A DNA stretch of 64,000 nt. It comes from Streptomyces sp. NBC_01428 (GTDB lineage: Bacteria; Actinomycetota; Actinomycetes; Streptomycetales; Streptomycetaceae). Of the stretch, positions 8,337 to 16,546 are shown piece by piece. The notes under the pieces are model-generated. The model was not told the DNA's origin, ran no database searches, and saw only the letters and a list, made by a program, of their open reading frames with translations. The stretch is from the NCBI RefSeq assembly GCF_036231965.1, contig NZ_CP109499.1:1922001-1986000 (forward strand), read 5' to 3'. Each line of letters starts with the position of its first letter. Within the stretch, counting starts at the first letter, position 1. The position numbers were made by a program, and so were the translations under genes.

Positions 8337-9304
8337 GCGTCGTCCCCTTCCGAGCGGGTCAGCCTCAGGTACGCCGCGGAGAAGGCGCTCAGCAGGACGA
8401 GCAGCATGACGCTGAGCGCGCAGGCCCCTCCGAAGTCGTTGTAGAGGAAGGCGTACTTGTAGATCAGGTAGAGCACCGTGACGGTCTTGTCCTCGGGGCC
8501 GCCGCCGGTGATCACGAACGGTTCCGTGAACACCTGCATGGTGGCGATGATCTGCAGCAGCATCAGCATCAGGATGATGAAGCGGGTCTGCGGGATCGTC
8601 ACGTGCCGGACGCGCTGGAGGAGGCTCGCGCCGTCCAGCTCGGCCGCCTCGTACAGCTCGCCGGGGATGCTCTGCAGCGCGGCGAGGTAGATGAGGACGG
8701 TGCCGCCGAGGTTGGCCCAGGTGGCCACGATGACCAGCGAGACGAGTGCGGTGTCGGCGCCGTTGGACCAGTTGGAGGTCGGCAGGTGCAGGAAGCGCAG
8801 CGCCTCGTTGGCGAGGCCCGCTCCGGGATCGTAGAACCACTTCCACAGCAGGGCGCTGACCACCGGCGGGATCATCACCGGCAGATAGACCACGACGCGG
8901 AAGAAGGCCTTCGCGTGCCGCAGTTCGTTGAGGACCAGCGCCAGTACGAAGGGCACCGCGAAGCCGATGAGGAGGGCGATCACGGTGAAGGTGAGGGTGT
9001 TGCGCCAGGCGGCGGTGAACTCCGGGTCGTGGAAGACCCGGGTGAAGTTGGCGGTGCCGACCCATTCACCGCCGCTGCCGGGCGTGTACTTCTGGAAGGC
9101 GATCACGACCGCGCGGATCGCCGGGTACCAGGAGAACAGGACGAAGCAGAGCACACCGCCGATGAGGAACGCGTAGGCGCGGGCCTGGTCGGCCAGGCGC
9201 CGGCGCCAGGGGGTCCCGGGCCGGCGTCCTGCCGACCGCGGCGCCTCCGGCGCGCCGACGGCGGCCGGAGGGAACGCTGCGGGGGGCTTCGATGCGGTCT
9301 TCAT
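8333..9304 (-). CDS. Sugar ABC transporter permease, MalF type
   Basis: First membrane subunit of the CUT1 importer, 323 residues. A proline/alanine-rich cytoplasmic N-terminus of about 40 residues precedes the first helix (AYAFLIGGVLCFVLFSWYPA). The EAA loop reads EAAELDGASLLQRVRHVTIP. It begins 8 bp after the binding-protein stop and overlaps the MalG-type gene by 4 nt, so the two permeases are likely made in equal amounts and form a heterodimer. Confidence 0.88.
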   Translation of the reverse strand: MKTASKPPAAFPPAAVGAPEAPRSAGRRPGTPWRRRLADQARAYAFLIGGVLCFVLFSWYPAIRAVVIAFQKYTPGSGGEWVGTANFTRVFHDPEFTAAWRNTLTFTVIALLIGFAVPFVLALVLNELRHAKAFFRVVVYLPVMIPPVVSALLWKWFYDPGAGLANEALRFLHLPTSNWSNGADTALVSLVIVATWANLGGTVLIYLAALQSIPGELYEAAELDGASLLQRVRHVTIPQTRFIILMLMLLQIIATMQVFTEPFVITGGGPEDKTVTVLYLIYKYAFLYNDFGGACALSVMLLVLLSAFSAAYLRLTRSEGDDA

Positions 9305-9312
9305 GAACGGTG

Positions 9313-10668
9313 TCAGCCTCGGGCCAGGATGGAGTCGATCTTGCCGGAGGCGTCCTTGAGGAGCTGGTCGATGTCGGCGTCCTTCTTGGTGAGGACCGCG
9401 GACACCGCGCCGTCGAGGACGGAGTAGATCTGCTGGGCCTGCGGCGGCTCGATCTTCATGTCGAGGCTCTGGTTGCCGTCGAGGAAGGCCTGGTAGTTCT
9501 CCACCGGCACGTTCGCGTTCGCCTTCTTGACCTCCTGGTCCTTGGCGTCCGCGGCGCCGGTGAACAGGCGCGGCTCGGGCAGGCCGACCGGGGCGTTGTT
9601 CTGCTTGGCGCGGGCGTAGTCACCGAGGAAGCCGTCGCCGGGCGTCAGGAACATGGAGTCGAGCCACTTGAGGCCCGCCTTGATCTGGGCCGGCGTGTCC
9701 TTCTTGTTGAACATGTAGCCGTCGCCGCCGATGAGCGTGCCCTTGCCGCCGGGCATCGGAGCCAGGCCGAGGTCCTTGTAGTTGCCGCCCTTCTCCTTGA
9801 CCAGGATCGGGATGTTGTCGGGCGCGGAGAGGTACATGCCGAGCTTGCCGGAGCCCATCATCTGCTGGACGTCGTTGATGACCAGCAGCTGCTTGCTGCC
9901 CATGGAGTTGTCGCTCCAGCGCATGTCCTTGAGGTTCTGCAGGACGGCCTTGCCCTCGGCGGTGTCGATGTTGGCCTTCTTGCCGTCCTCGCTGACGACG
10001 TCGCCGCCCTGCGAGTAGAGCTCGGCGGTGAAGTGCCAGCCGCCCTGGTTCTGGGCGCTGTAGTCGGCGTAGCCGACGGTGCCCTTGCCGAGCGCGGCTA
10101 TCTTCTTGGCGTCCGCGCGCAGCTCCTCCCAGGTGGCCGGGGGCTTGTCGGGGTCGAGGCCGGCCTTCTTGAAGAGCGCCTTGTTGTAGATGAGGCCCAT
10201 CGAGTAGCCGGTGCGCGGGACGCCGTAGATCTTGCCGTCCACGGTGTAGATGTCGCGCAGCTGCTGCTGGATGGTGCTGTAGCTCTTCAGGTCCTTGACG
10301 TAACTCGTGATGTCGGCGGCCTGGTTGACGTCGACGACGTGCTTGGCGTCGGTGAAGTACGTGTAGAACACGTCCTCCATCTGGCCGCCGGCGAGCTTGG
10401 CGTCGAAGGTCTTCGGGTCCTGACAGGGGAACGCGTCGTGGCTGACGACGTCGATGTTCGGGTTGGCCTTCTCGAAGGCCTTGGTGTCGGCGTCGAAGAA
10501 CGAGCGGTCGACCTTGGCGCTCTTGGGCGGCTCGCAGTTGACGGTGATACGGGTCTTTCCGTCGGCCGCCTTGCCGTCGTCGTCGCTCGAACCGCACGCG
10601 GCGGCGCTGAGCACGACGGACGACGCCATGAGCGTGACGAAGGTACGGCGGAACCCGGTGCTTCTCAT
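9313..10668 (-). CDS. Sugar-binding lipoprotein of CUT1 ABC importer
   Basis: Solute-binding lipoprotein of 451 residues anchored outside the membrane. The signal MRSTGFRRTFVTLMASSVVL leads to a lipobox LSAAAC. The mature part has the type I extracellular sugar-binding fold with typical segments (YGVPRTGYSMGLIYNKALFKKAG, split here as GVPRTGYSMGLIYN and KALFKKAG; GGDGYMFNKKD). The family includes maltose, cellobiose and N-acetylglucosamine binders. Its neighbours (alpha-glucosidase and alpha-1,3-glucanase) point to alpha-gluco-oligosaccharides as ligand. It is the first structural gene of the operon, preceded by a 167-bp region with palindromes. Confidence 0.85.
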   Translation of the reverse strand: MRSTGFRRTFVTLMASSVVLSAAACGSSDDDGKAADGKTRITVNCEPPKSAKVDRSFFDADTKAFEKANPNIDVVSHDAFPCQDPKTFDAKLAGGQMEDVFYTYFTDAKHVVDVNQAADITSYVKDLKSYSTIQQQLRDIYTVDGKIYGVPRTGYSMGLIYNKALFKKAGLDPDKPPATWEELRADAKKIAALGKGTVGYADYSAQNQGGWHFTAELYSQGGDVVSEDGKKANIDTAEGKAVLQNLKDMRWSDNSMGSKQLLVINDVQQMMGSGKLGMYLSAPDNIPILVKEKGGNYKDLGLAPMPGGKGTLIGGDGYMFNKKDTPAQIKAGLKWLDSMFLTPGDGFLGDYARAKQNNAPVGLPEPRLFTGAADAKDQEVKKANANVPVENYQAFLDGNQSLDMKIEPPQAQQIYSVLDGAVSAVLTKKDADIDQLLKDASGKIDSILARG

Positions 10669-10750
10669 TGGTGGACCCCTTCGGGCTGGAGCGAGGAAGG
10701 CCCACGGCGGGCTCGCCGCCGTGTTCTGGCGCCGCACACTCAAGCACCGA

Positions 10751-10814
10751 CGACATCCGTCCGCAAGATGTCGCGCAGAATCTGTAATTATTTGACAGCG
10801 ACAGGGATCCCTGT
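10751..10814 (-). promoter_or_regulatory. Operator-like inverted repeats upstream of the sugar-binding gene
   Basis: Two inverted repeats lie between the LacI gene and the sugar operon. The perfect 14-bp palindrome ACAGGGATCCCTGT is at 10801-10814. CGACATC (10751-10757) and GATGTCG (10767-10773) form 7-bp arms around a 9-nt spacer that contains CCGCAAG, which on the coding strand reads CTTGCGG. The same CTTGCGG occurs at the LacI start. CTTGC repeats are known in Streptomyces mal promoters (MalR/Reg1), so the adjacent LacI protein is the natural candidate ligand; that is inference. Confidence 0.45.
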
Positions 10815-10835
10815 GGCGTATGGTTGCGGGAAACT

Positions 10836-11834
10836 TCAGCCGCGGGGGGCCTGCGCCGTCGACCCGCGCACGACCAACTCCGGCTCGAACAGGAGCTCTT
10901 CGGCCGTCACACTGCTGCCGCCGATCTGTGCGTTGAGCAGTTCCACCGCGGCGCGCCCCATCGCCTCGATCGGCTGGCGGACGGTGGTCAGCGGGGGTTC
11001 GGTGCAGTTCATGAAGGCCGAGTCGTCGTAGCCGACGACGGAGATCTCGCCCGGCACACTGAGTCCCTTGCGGCGGGCGGCCCGTACGGCGCCGAGCGCG
11101 AGCGGGTCACTCGCGCAGATGATGCCGGTGACACCCCGGTCGAGCAGCCGGGTGGCCGCGGCCTGGCCGCCCTCCAGCGAGAACATCGCCCGGGCGACGT
11201 GTTCGTCGGGCAGCTGCGGCGCGAGGGCGCGCGCGGCGGCGAGCTTGCGGCCCGAGGGCATGTGGTCGCCGGGGCCGAGGACGAGGCCGATGCGCTCGTG
11301 GCCGAGGGAGTCGAGATGGCGCCAGGCCTGTTCGACGGCGACCGCGTCGTCGCAGGAGACGCAGGGGAATCCGAGGTGTTCGATGGCCGCGTTGACCAGC
11401 ACCACCGGAATGTTGCGGTCCGCGAGCTGCCGGTAGTGGTCGTGCGGAGCGTCCGCCTGCGCGTAGAGACCGCCGGCGAAGACCACGCCGGAGACCTGCT
11501 GCTGAAGCAGCAGTTCCACATAGTCGGCCTCGGAGACGCCGCCCTTGGTCTGGGTGCACAGCACGGGCGTGAGACCGAGCTGGGCGAGCGCCCCGCCGAT
11601 CACTTCGGCGAAGGCCGGGAAGATCGGGTTCTGCAGCTCGGGCAGGACCAGCCCCACGAGCCGCGCGCGTTCGCCGCGCAACTGGGTCGGCCGCTCGTAG
11701 CCGAGGACGTCCAGGGCGGAGAGAACCGCCTGCCGGGTGGAATCGGAGACTCCGGGCTTGCCGTTGAGCACCCGGCTGACCGTGGCCTCGCTGACCCCGA
11801 CCTTCTTCGCCACCTGAGCAAGTCGTCGCGTCAT
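10836..11834 (-). CDS. LacI-family transcriptional regulator of the alpha-glucan operon
   Basis: DNA-binding repressor of 332 residues. The LacI helix-turn-helix occupies residues 4-25 (LAQVAKKVGVSEATVSRVLN) followed by a hinge helix and the periplasmic-binding-protein-like effector domain (GLVLPELQNPIFPAFAEVIG through ISVVGYDDSAF). It lies immediately upstream of, and in the same direction as, the sugar importer; the well-studied malR gene of S. coelicolor is divergent from malEFG, so this is a different arrangement. The effector is probably an alpha-linked disaccharide. A palindrome and CTTGC repeats at its own start suggest autoregulation. Confidence 0.9.
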   Translation of the reverse strand: MTRRLAQVAKKVGVSEATVSRVLNGKPGVSDSTRQAVLSALDVLGYERPTQLRGERARLVGLVLPELQNPIFPAFAEVIGGALAQLGLTPVLCTQTKGGVSEADYVELLLQQQVSGVVFAGGLYAQADAPHDHYRQLADRNIPVVLVNAAIEHLGFPCVSCDDAVAVEQAWRHLDSLGHERIGLVLGPGDHMPSGRKLAAARALAPQLPDEHVARAMFSLEGGQAAATRLLDRGVTGIICASDPLALGAVRAARRKGLSVPGEISVVGYDDSAFMNCTEPPLTTVRQPIEAMGRAAVELLNAQIGGSSVTAEELLFEPELVVRGSTAQAPRG

Positions 11835-11836
11835 GA

Positions 11837-11871
11837 CCGCAAGAATAGCGCAAGAAATGCAAGCTGCTTGC
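11837..11871 (-). promoter_or_regulatory. Autoregulatory operator region of the LacI gene
   Basis: A perfect palindrome GCAAGC-T-GCTTGC spans 11859-11871, and further GCAAG copies lie at 11839-11843 and 11850-11854. On the coding strand this reads as several CTTGC repeats ending 3-20 nt before the start codon. A LacI dimer bound here would block its own transcription or translation. The short leader fits an autoregulated repressor. Confidence 0.5.
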
Positions 11872-11913
11872 GTAACGGACCGGCCACTTCACGAACGGCC
11901 TTTCGGCGACCCC

Positions 11914-12603
11914 TCAGGGAGCGGCCCACAGCCCCCGGACATGCCCCAGGTGGCGGGTCATCACCGCGCGCACCGCCTGCTCGTCGCGGTCCAGGAGGGC
12001 GTCGAGAAGCTCCAGGTGCTCCTCCGCCGAAGCCTCCAGCCGGCCTGCCTCGACGAGCGCCGTGAGCCCGTACAGGCGCGAGCGCTTCCTCAGGTCGCCG
12101 ACGACCTCCACCAGGTGCGCGTTGCCCGCGAGGGCCAGGAGGCCCAGGTGGAAGCGGATGTCCGCCTCCACGTACGCGATGAGGTCGCCGGCCGCCGCGG
12201 CGGTCACGATCTCCCGGGCCGCGGGACGCAGGGCCTCCAGGGAGACGGGGTCCGCCGTGGTCGCCAGTCGCACGACCGTGGGGATCTCGATGAGGGAGCG
12301 GATGTGCGTGTACTCGTCGAGCTGCCGCTCGGAGACCGCGGTGACCCGGAACCCCTTGTTCGGCACCGTGTCGACCAGTCCCTCCTTGGCCAGATCGAGC
12401 ATCGCCTCGCGGACCGGCGTCGCCGACACACCGAAGCGCGCCGCCAGCGTGGGCGCCGAGTAGACCTCGCCGGCCCGCAGTTCGCCCGCGATCAGGGCCG
12501 CCCGCAGCGCGTCGGCCACGCGCTCGCGATAGCTGCTCCGCTTCCCGCCCAGTGAGGGCAGGGCGGGAGCGGCGGAAGGTGCGCTGCTGCGCTGGGCGGC
12601 CAT
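11914..12603 (-). CDS. GntR-family regulator, FCD (FadR) subfamily, of the hydroxyproline cluster
   Basis: Transcription factor of 229 residues. The winged helix covers about residues 25-95 (TLAARFGVSATPVREAMLDL is the recognition part), followed by an all-helical FCD ligand-binding domain with the usual Asp/His metal-site residues (DIRFHLGLLALAGN and RHLGHVRGL). ATG 12603 follows GAGGAG at 6-nt spacing; longer in-frame starts lack a ribosome site. It is last in the minus-strand hydroxyproline gene set, behind a strong hairpin, and most likely represses it in the absence of a pathway intermediate. Confidence 0.85.
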   Translation of the reverse strand: MAAQRSSAPSAAPALPSLGGKRSSYRERVADALRAALIAGELRAGEVYSAPTLAARFGVSATPVREAMLDLAKEGLVDTVPNKGFRVTAVSERQLDEYTHIRSLIEIPTVVRLATTADPVSLEALRPAAREIVTAAAAGDLIAYVEADIRFHLGLLALAGNAHLVEVVGDLRKRSRLYGLTALVEAGRLEASAEEHLELLDALLDRDEQAVRAVMTRHLGHVRGLWAAP

Positions 12604-12620
12604 CGGGGTCTCCTCGTACG

Positions 12621-12652
12621 GGCCGGTGCGTCGCCTTGTCGCCGCACCGGCC
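12621..12652 (-). terminator. Hairpin between epimerase gene and gntR
   Basis: GGCCGGTGCG (12621-12630) pairs perfectly with CGCACCGGCC (12643-12652) across a 12-nt loop. It sits between the epimerase stop and the regulator's ribosome site, with no U-tract, as is usual for Streptomyces terminators. It may end most catabolic transcripts and lower read-through into gntR. Confidence 0.5.
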
Positions 12653-12710
12653 GGGTGCCATGTCACGTCCTACTCGGACCACCAGTATCTACGTCCCCGG
12701 GGCGGGCCGC

Positions 12711-13712
12711 TCACAGGACGAACCCGGCCGGGAACGGATCGGTGGGGTCGAGCAGGTACTGGGCCGTCCCGGTGATCCACGCGCGGCCCGTGAAGCTGGG
12801 CAGCACCGCGGGGATCCCGGCCACCTCGGTCTCGCCGAGCAGCCGTCCGGTGAACCGTGTCCCGATGAACGACTCGTTCACGAACTCGGTGTGCAGCGGG
12901 AGTTCGCCCCGCGCGTGCAGCTGGGCCATGCGCGCGCTGGTACCCGTCCCGCACGGCGACCGGTCGAACCAGCCGGGGTGGATGGCCATCGCGTGGCGCG
13001 AGAGACGGGCCGTCGCCCCGGGGGCGTACAGGTGGACGTGGTGGCAGCCGCGGATGGACGGGTCCTCGGGGTGCACGGGCCCGCCCCCGTCCTCGACCGC
13101 GTCCATCAGGGCCAGCCCGGCCGCGAGGATCTCGTCCTTGCGGGAGCGGTCGAAGGGCAGTCCGAACTGCTCCAGCGGCAGGATCGCGTAGAAGTTCCCG
13201 CCGTACGCGAGGTCGTAGGTCACCGTGCGCCCATCGGCGAGCGTGGCCTTCAGGTCGAGGCCGACGGAGAACGAGGGCACGTTCCGCAGCGTCACCTCCT
13301 TCGCCGCGCCGTCCTCGACGGCGACCTCGGCGACGACGACGCCCGCCGGGGTGTCGAGCCGGATCGTGGTGACCGGCTCGACGACCTCGACCATGCCCGT
13401 CTCCACCAGTACGGTCGCGACACCGATCGTGCCGTGTCCGCACATCGGGAGGTAGCCGGAGACCTCGATGTAGATCACGCCGAAGTCGCAGTCCGGCCGG
13501 GTGGACGGCTGGAGGACGGCGCCGCTCATCGCGGCGTGCCCCCGCGGCTCGTTCATCAGGAGCTGCTTGATGTCGTCGCGGTGCTCACGGAAGTACAGCC
13601 GCCGCTCGTTCATCGTCGCGCCCGGGATCGTGCCGATGCCTCCCGTGATCACCCGGGTGGGCATGCCCTCGGTGTGCGAGTCGACGGCGTGCAGGACGAG
13701 TTTGCTGCGCAT
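12711..13712 (-). CDS. 4-Hydroxyproline 2-epimerase / proline racemase family
   Basis: Cytoplasmic cofactor-independent epimerase, 333 residues, expected to convert trans-4-hydroxy-L-proline to cis-4-hydroxy-D-proline. Both catalytic cysteines are present: Cys91 in MCGHGTIG and Cys254 in RSPCGTGTSA; loss of the second would have indicated a 3-hydroxyproline dehydratase. Length is normal for the family. Proline racemase cannot be excluded by eye, but the DapA-type gene 54 bp upstream and the D-amino-acid dehydrogenase subunits favour hydroxyproline. Confidence 0.85.
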   Translation of the reverse strand: MRSKLVLHAVDSHTEGMPTRVITGGIGTIPGATMNERRLYFREHRDDIKQLLMNEPRGHAAMSGAVLQPSTRPDCDFGVIYIEVSGYLPMCGHGTIGVATVLVETGMVEVVEPVTTIRLDTPAGVVVAEVAVEDGAAKEVTLRNVPSFSVGLDLKATLADGRTVTYDLAYGGNFYAILPLEQFGLPFDRSRKDEILAAGLALMDAVEDGGGPVHPEDPSIRGCHHVHLYAPGATARLSRHAMAIHPGWFDRSPCGTGTSARMAQLHARGELPLHTEFVNESFIGTRFTGRLLGETEVAGIPAVLPSFTGRAWITGTAQYLLDPTDPFPAGFVL

Positions 13713-13766
13713 GGCACTCCTGGGTGGTGTCGGCGGGGGACGGACGAGCGGCGGGCCGGCCGCCGC

Positions 13767-14666
13767 TCAGACGAGACCGGCGGCGACGGCCCGTTCCGTG
13801 GCCGACCTGACGGCCGCCTCCTGGGCGGGCAGGAGCGGTACGCGGGGCGGGCGGACCGGGCCGCCGTGGCGGCCGACGATGTCCATGGACAGCTTGATGG
13901 CCTGGACGAACTCGACCTGGGAGTCCCAGCGCAGCAGCGGATGCAGCTGCCGGTAGAGCTTGCCGGCCGTGTCGAGGTCTCCGGCGACGGCGGCGCGGTA
14001 CAGCTCGACGCCCGCCCTGGGCAGCGCGTTCGGGTAGCCGGCCACCCAGCCCTTGGCGCCCGCCACGGCGAGTTCCAGCAGGACGTCGTCGGCCCCGACC
14101 AACAGATCGAGGTCCGGGGCGAGTTCGGCGATGCGGTAGGCGCGCCGCACGTCCCCGGAGAACTCCTTGACGCCCTGGATCGAACCGGCCGCGTACAGCT
14201 CGGCGAGCAGCTCGGGCACCAGGTCGACCTTGGTGTCGATGGGGTTGTTGTACGCGACGACGGGGAGGCCCGCCCGGGCGACCTCGGCGTAGTGGGCGAG
14301 GACGGACCGCTCGTCGGCCCGGTAGGCGTTGGGCGGCAGGAGCATCACGGCGCCACAGCCCGCCTCGGCGGCCTGCTCGGCCCAGCGGCGCGCCTCGGCG
14401 GAGCCGTAGGCGGCGACCCCGGGCATCACCCGCTGCCCGCCGATCGCGGAGACGGCGGTCTCGACGACCCGGGCGCGTTCCTCGGGTGTGAGGACCTGGT
14501 ACTCGCCGAGGGAGCCGTTGGGCACGACGCCGTCGCAGCCGTTCTCGACCAGCCAGGCGCAGTGCTCGGCGTAGCGGTCGTGGTCCACGGAGAGGTCGTC
14601 GTTCAGCGGGAGCGCGGTGGCGACGAGAACTCCGCGCCAGGGGCGGTGGTCGGGGGTGACCGTCAT
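13767..14666 (-). CDS. DapA-family lyase, probable pyrroline-4-hydroxy-2-carboxylate deaminase
   Basis: Class I Schiff-base aldolase/lyase of 299 residues. The catalytic Tyr139 (VVAYNNP) and Lys167 (IQGVKEFS) of the DapA fold are in place. In hydroxyproline catabolism this family removes ammonia and water from 1-pyrroline-4-hydroxy-2-carboxylate to give alpha-ketoglutarate semialdehyde. ATG 14666 gives the usual family N-terminus with GAGAGGG 11 nt upstream; ATG 14699 would add eleven residues. The role rests on the neighbours; related enzymes act on dihydrodipicolinate or sugar acids. Confidence 0.8.
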   Translation of the reverse strand: MTVTPDHRPWRGVLVATALPLNDDLSVDHDRYAEHCAWLVENGCDGVVPNGSLGEYQVLTPEERARVVETAVSAIGGQRVMPGVAAYGSAEARRWAEQAAEAGCGAVMLLPPNAYRADERSVLAHYAEVARAGLPVVAYNNPIDTKVDLVPELLAELYAAGSIQGVKEFSGDVRRAYRIAELAPDLDLLVGADDVLLELAVAGAKGWVAGYPNALPRAGVELYRAAVAGDLDTAGKLYRQLHPLLRWDSQVEFVQAIKLSMDIVGRHGGPVRPPRVPLLPAQEAAVRSATERAVAAGLV

Positions 14667-14691
14667 GACGTACTCATCCCTCTCGATAGGG

Positions 14692-14706
14692 TGTGACATT
14701 TTACTG
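14692..14706 (-). promoter_or_regulatory. Candidate GntR operator in front of the DapA-type gene
   Basis: On the coding strand this reads CAGTAAAATGTCACA. A 15-bp element at 17697-17711 matches it at 13 positions (CAGTACTATGTCACA), and ATGTCACG recurs at 12660-12667 upstream of gntR. The element sits in the 130-bp gap between the FAD subunit and the DapA-type gene, where a second promoter is expected. Confidence 0.45.
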
Positions 14707-14796
14707 AAGCCCGAGTGGAGGGCCTCAGGTGAGGCTCAGGACGGGGACGGGCGGCGCACGGTCGGCGGCCGGGCGGAGGGGGCCGGAGTCCGGCGT

Positions 14797-16221
14797 TCAG
14801 TCATCCGGTTCCTCTCCGGCCCTCGCGAGCACGCCGAGCGGTACCGGGCGCGCCAACAGCCTGCGTGCGGGGGTCGGTTCGCAGCCCGCGAGGCCGACCA
14901 CCGCCGGTTCGCACATCCGGCCCTGGCACCATCCCATCCCGGCGCGGGTGAGGAGTTTCACGGTGCGGACGTCACCGGCGCCGAGGTCGGCGACGGCCTC
15001 GCGGATCGGGCCGGCCGTGACCTCCTCGCAGCGGCACACGACGGTGTCGTCGGTGACCTGGTCCGTCCAGTGCGCGGGCGGCGCGTACACGGTGTCGAGC
15101 GCCCCGGAGAAGGCCCGCAGGCGCGTACGGGAGCGGATCGCGCGGGTCGTCGCACGCGGGTCGGGTGCGGTACCGGAGAGCCGGGCCGCGATCGACCAGC
15201 CCGCGATGTGTCCCTCCGCCAGGGCGAGGGCGGAACCGCCGACACCGGTGGTCTCCCCCGCGGCCCAGACACCGGGCACGTCGGTGCGCTGCTCGTCGTC
15301 GACGTCCACCCGCAGTCCGTCGGTACGGCAGCCGAGCGCCCCGGCGAGATCGGTGTGCGGGATCATGCCGTGGCCGACGGCGAGGGTGTCGCAGGGGATG
15401 CGCCGCTCGGTACCGGCCCTGACCCGTCCGTCGGCGTCGAGCGCGGCGACGGTGACGGCGTCGAGCCGCTCGTCGCCGTGCGCCTCGACCACGGTGTGGT
15501 GGGAGAGGAACGGGACGCGGTGGCACAGGAGTCGGGCCGCGTACCCCGCGCCCTCGGCGATCTTTCCGGGCTGGGCCGCCAGGGCGGCGGCCCGGCGGGC
15601 GAAGGCGCGCGGGTCGGCGGACTCCACCAGCGCGGCGACGTCGGCCCCGGCGGCGGCCAGTCCGGTCGCCACCGGCAGCAGCAGCGGCCCGGTCCCGGCT
15701 ACGACGGCGGTGCGGCCCGGTACGACGAGTCCGCCCTTGAGCATGGCCTGGGCCCCGCCCGCCGTCACGACACCGGGGAGGGTCCAGCCGGGGAACGGCA
15801 GCACCTTCTCGTATCCGCCGGTGGCGAGGAGCACCGCGTCCGCCCGTACGACGACGGAGCGTTCCTGGAGGGGGCCCAGCAGGGCGTGCACCGCGAAGGC
15901 CGGCGCCGTGCCGCTGTCGCCCCCGGCCACCGCGCCTTCCACCAGCCAGACATGATGATCCGTCAGATGCTCGACCGTGCCCGCTTCCAGGTGCCGCGCG
16001 AGCCCTTCCTCCAGCCGCTCCCAGGTGCGCCACCGGTGGTGCAGGGCGCCGGGACGACGGGCGCGCAGACCGGGTGCGGGGCGCCGGTAGAACTGGCCGC
16101 CCGCGGTGACGCCCGCGTCGATCAGCGTCACGCGGATCCCGCGGGCCGCCGCGGCGAGGGACGCGGCGAGCCCCGCGGGGCCCGCGCCGATCACCGCCAG
16201 GTGGTGCCGTCCGTCAGTCAT
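14797..16221 (-). CDS. FAD/NAD(P)-dependent oxidoreductase subunit with C-terminal [2Fe-2S] motif (HcnB/OoxA type)
   Basis: Large flavoprotein subunit (474 residues) of a membrane-associated amino-acid dehydrogenase. The N-terminal Rossmann motif is AVIGAGPAGLAASLAAA, a second dinucleotide motif is AVVAGTGPLLLPVATGLAAA, and the C-terminus carries the BFD-like cysteine set CRCEE and GWCQGRMC. This layout matches HcnB, opine oxidase subunit A and the alpha subunit of trimeric D-hydroxyproline dehydrogenase. Start ATG 16221 overlaps the small 2Fe-2S subunit by 8 nt. It should pass electrons from cis-4-hydroxy-D-proline to the respiratory chain together with its two neighbours. Confidence 0.8.
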   Translation of the reverse strand: MTDGRHHLAVIGAGPAGLAASLAAAARGIRVTLIDAGVTAGGQFYRRPAPGLRARRPGALHHRWRTWERLEEGLARHLEAGTVEHLTDHHVWLVEGAVAGGDSGTAPAFAVHALLGPLQERSVVVRADAVLLATGGYEKVLPFPGWTLPGVVTAGGAQAMLKGGLVVPGRTAVVAGTGPLLLPVATGLAAAGADVAALVESADPRAFARRAAALAAQPGKIAEGAGYAARLLCHRVPFLSHHTVVEAHGDERLDAVTVAALDADGRVRAGTERRIPCDTLAVGHGMIPHTDLAGALGCRTDGLRVDVDDEQRTDVPGVWAAGETTGVGGSALALAEGHIAGWSIAARLSGTAPDPRATTRAIRSRTRLRAFSGALDTVYAPPAHWTDQVTDDTVVCRCEEVTAGPIREAVADLGAGDVRTVKLLTRAGMGWCQGRMCEPAVVGLAGCEPTPARRLLARPVPLGVLARAGEEPDD

Positions 16222-16546
16222 CGTGGCCCGTGCCTTCCTGACCGCGGCCCGTGTCGTGGCCGGTGCCGTCCTGAGTGCGGATCGCGTCGCCGGGTTCCAG
16301 GGGGACCAGGCAGGCCCGTTGGTTGGGGCGGTCGTTGACGGTGACGAGGCAGTCGAAGCAGACGCCGATGCCGCAGAAGACACCGCGCGGCCTGCCGGAG
16401 TCGCGGGTGGTGCGCCAGGAGGTGACGCCCTCGGCCCACAGCGCGGCGGCCACCGTACGGCCGGGCAGTGCCTCGATCTCGCGGCCGTCGAGGGTGACGG
16501 TGAACGCGGGTCCGGGCTCGGCCCCGGCGAGTTCCAGCGGGTTCAC
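16214..16546 (-). CDS. (2Fe-2S)-binding small subunit (HcnA/OoxA-gamma type)
   Basis: Ferredoxin-like small subunit of 110 residues. The cluster motif CGIGVCFDC followed by RPNQRAC gives the plant-type 2Fe-2S cysteine spacing. It begins at a GTG overlapping the stop of the DAO-type subunit (GTGA) and overlaps the next FAD subunit by 8 nt, so the three chains are made together. A short hydrophilic Gly/Asp/His-rich tail follows the domain. Confidence 0.82.
   Translation of the reverse strand: MNPLELAGAEPGPAFTVTLDGREIEALPGRTVAAALWAEGVTSWRTTRDSGRPRGVFCGIGVCFDCLVTVNDRPNQRACLVPLEPGDAIRTQDGTGHDTGRGQEGTGHDD

Noticed and set aside
5784..8444. 886-codon open frame on the plus strand
   Set aside because: Shadow of GH13 and permease genes, which have intact catalytic and transport motifs on the minus strand.
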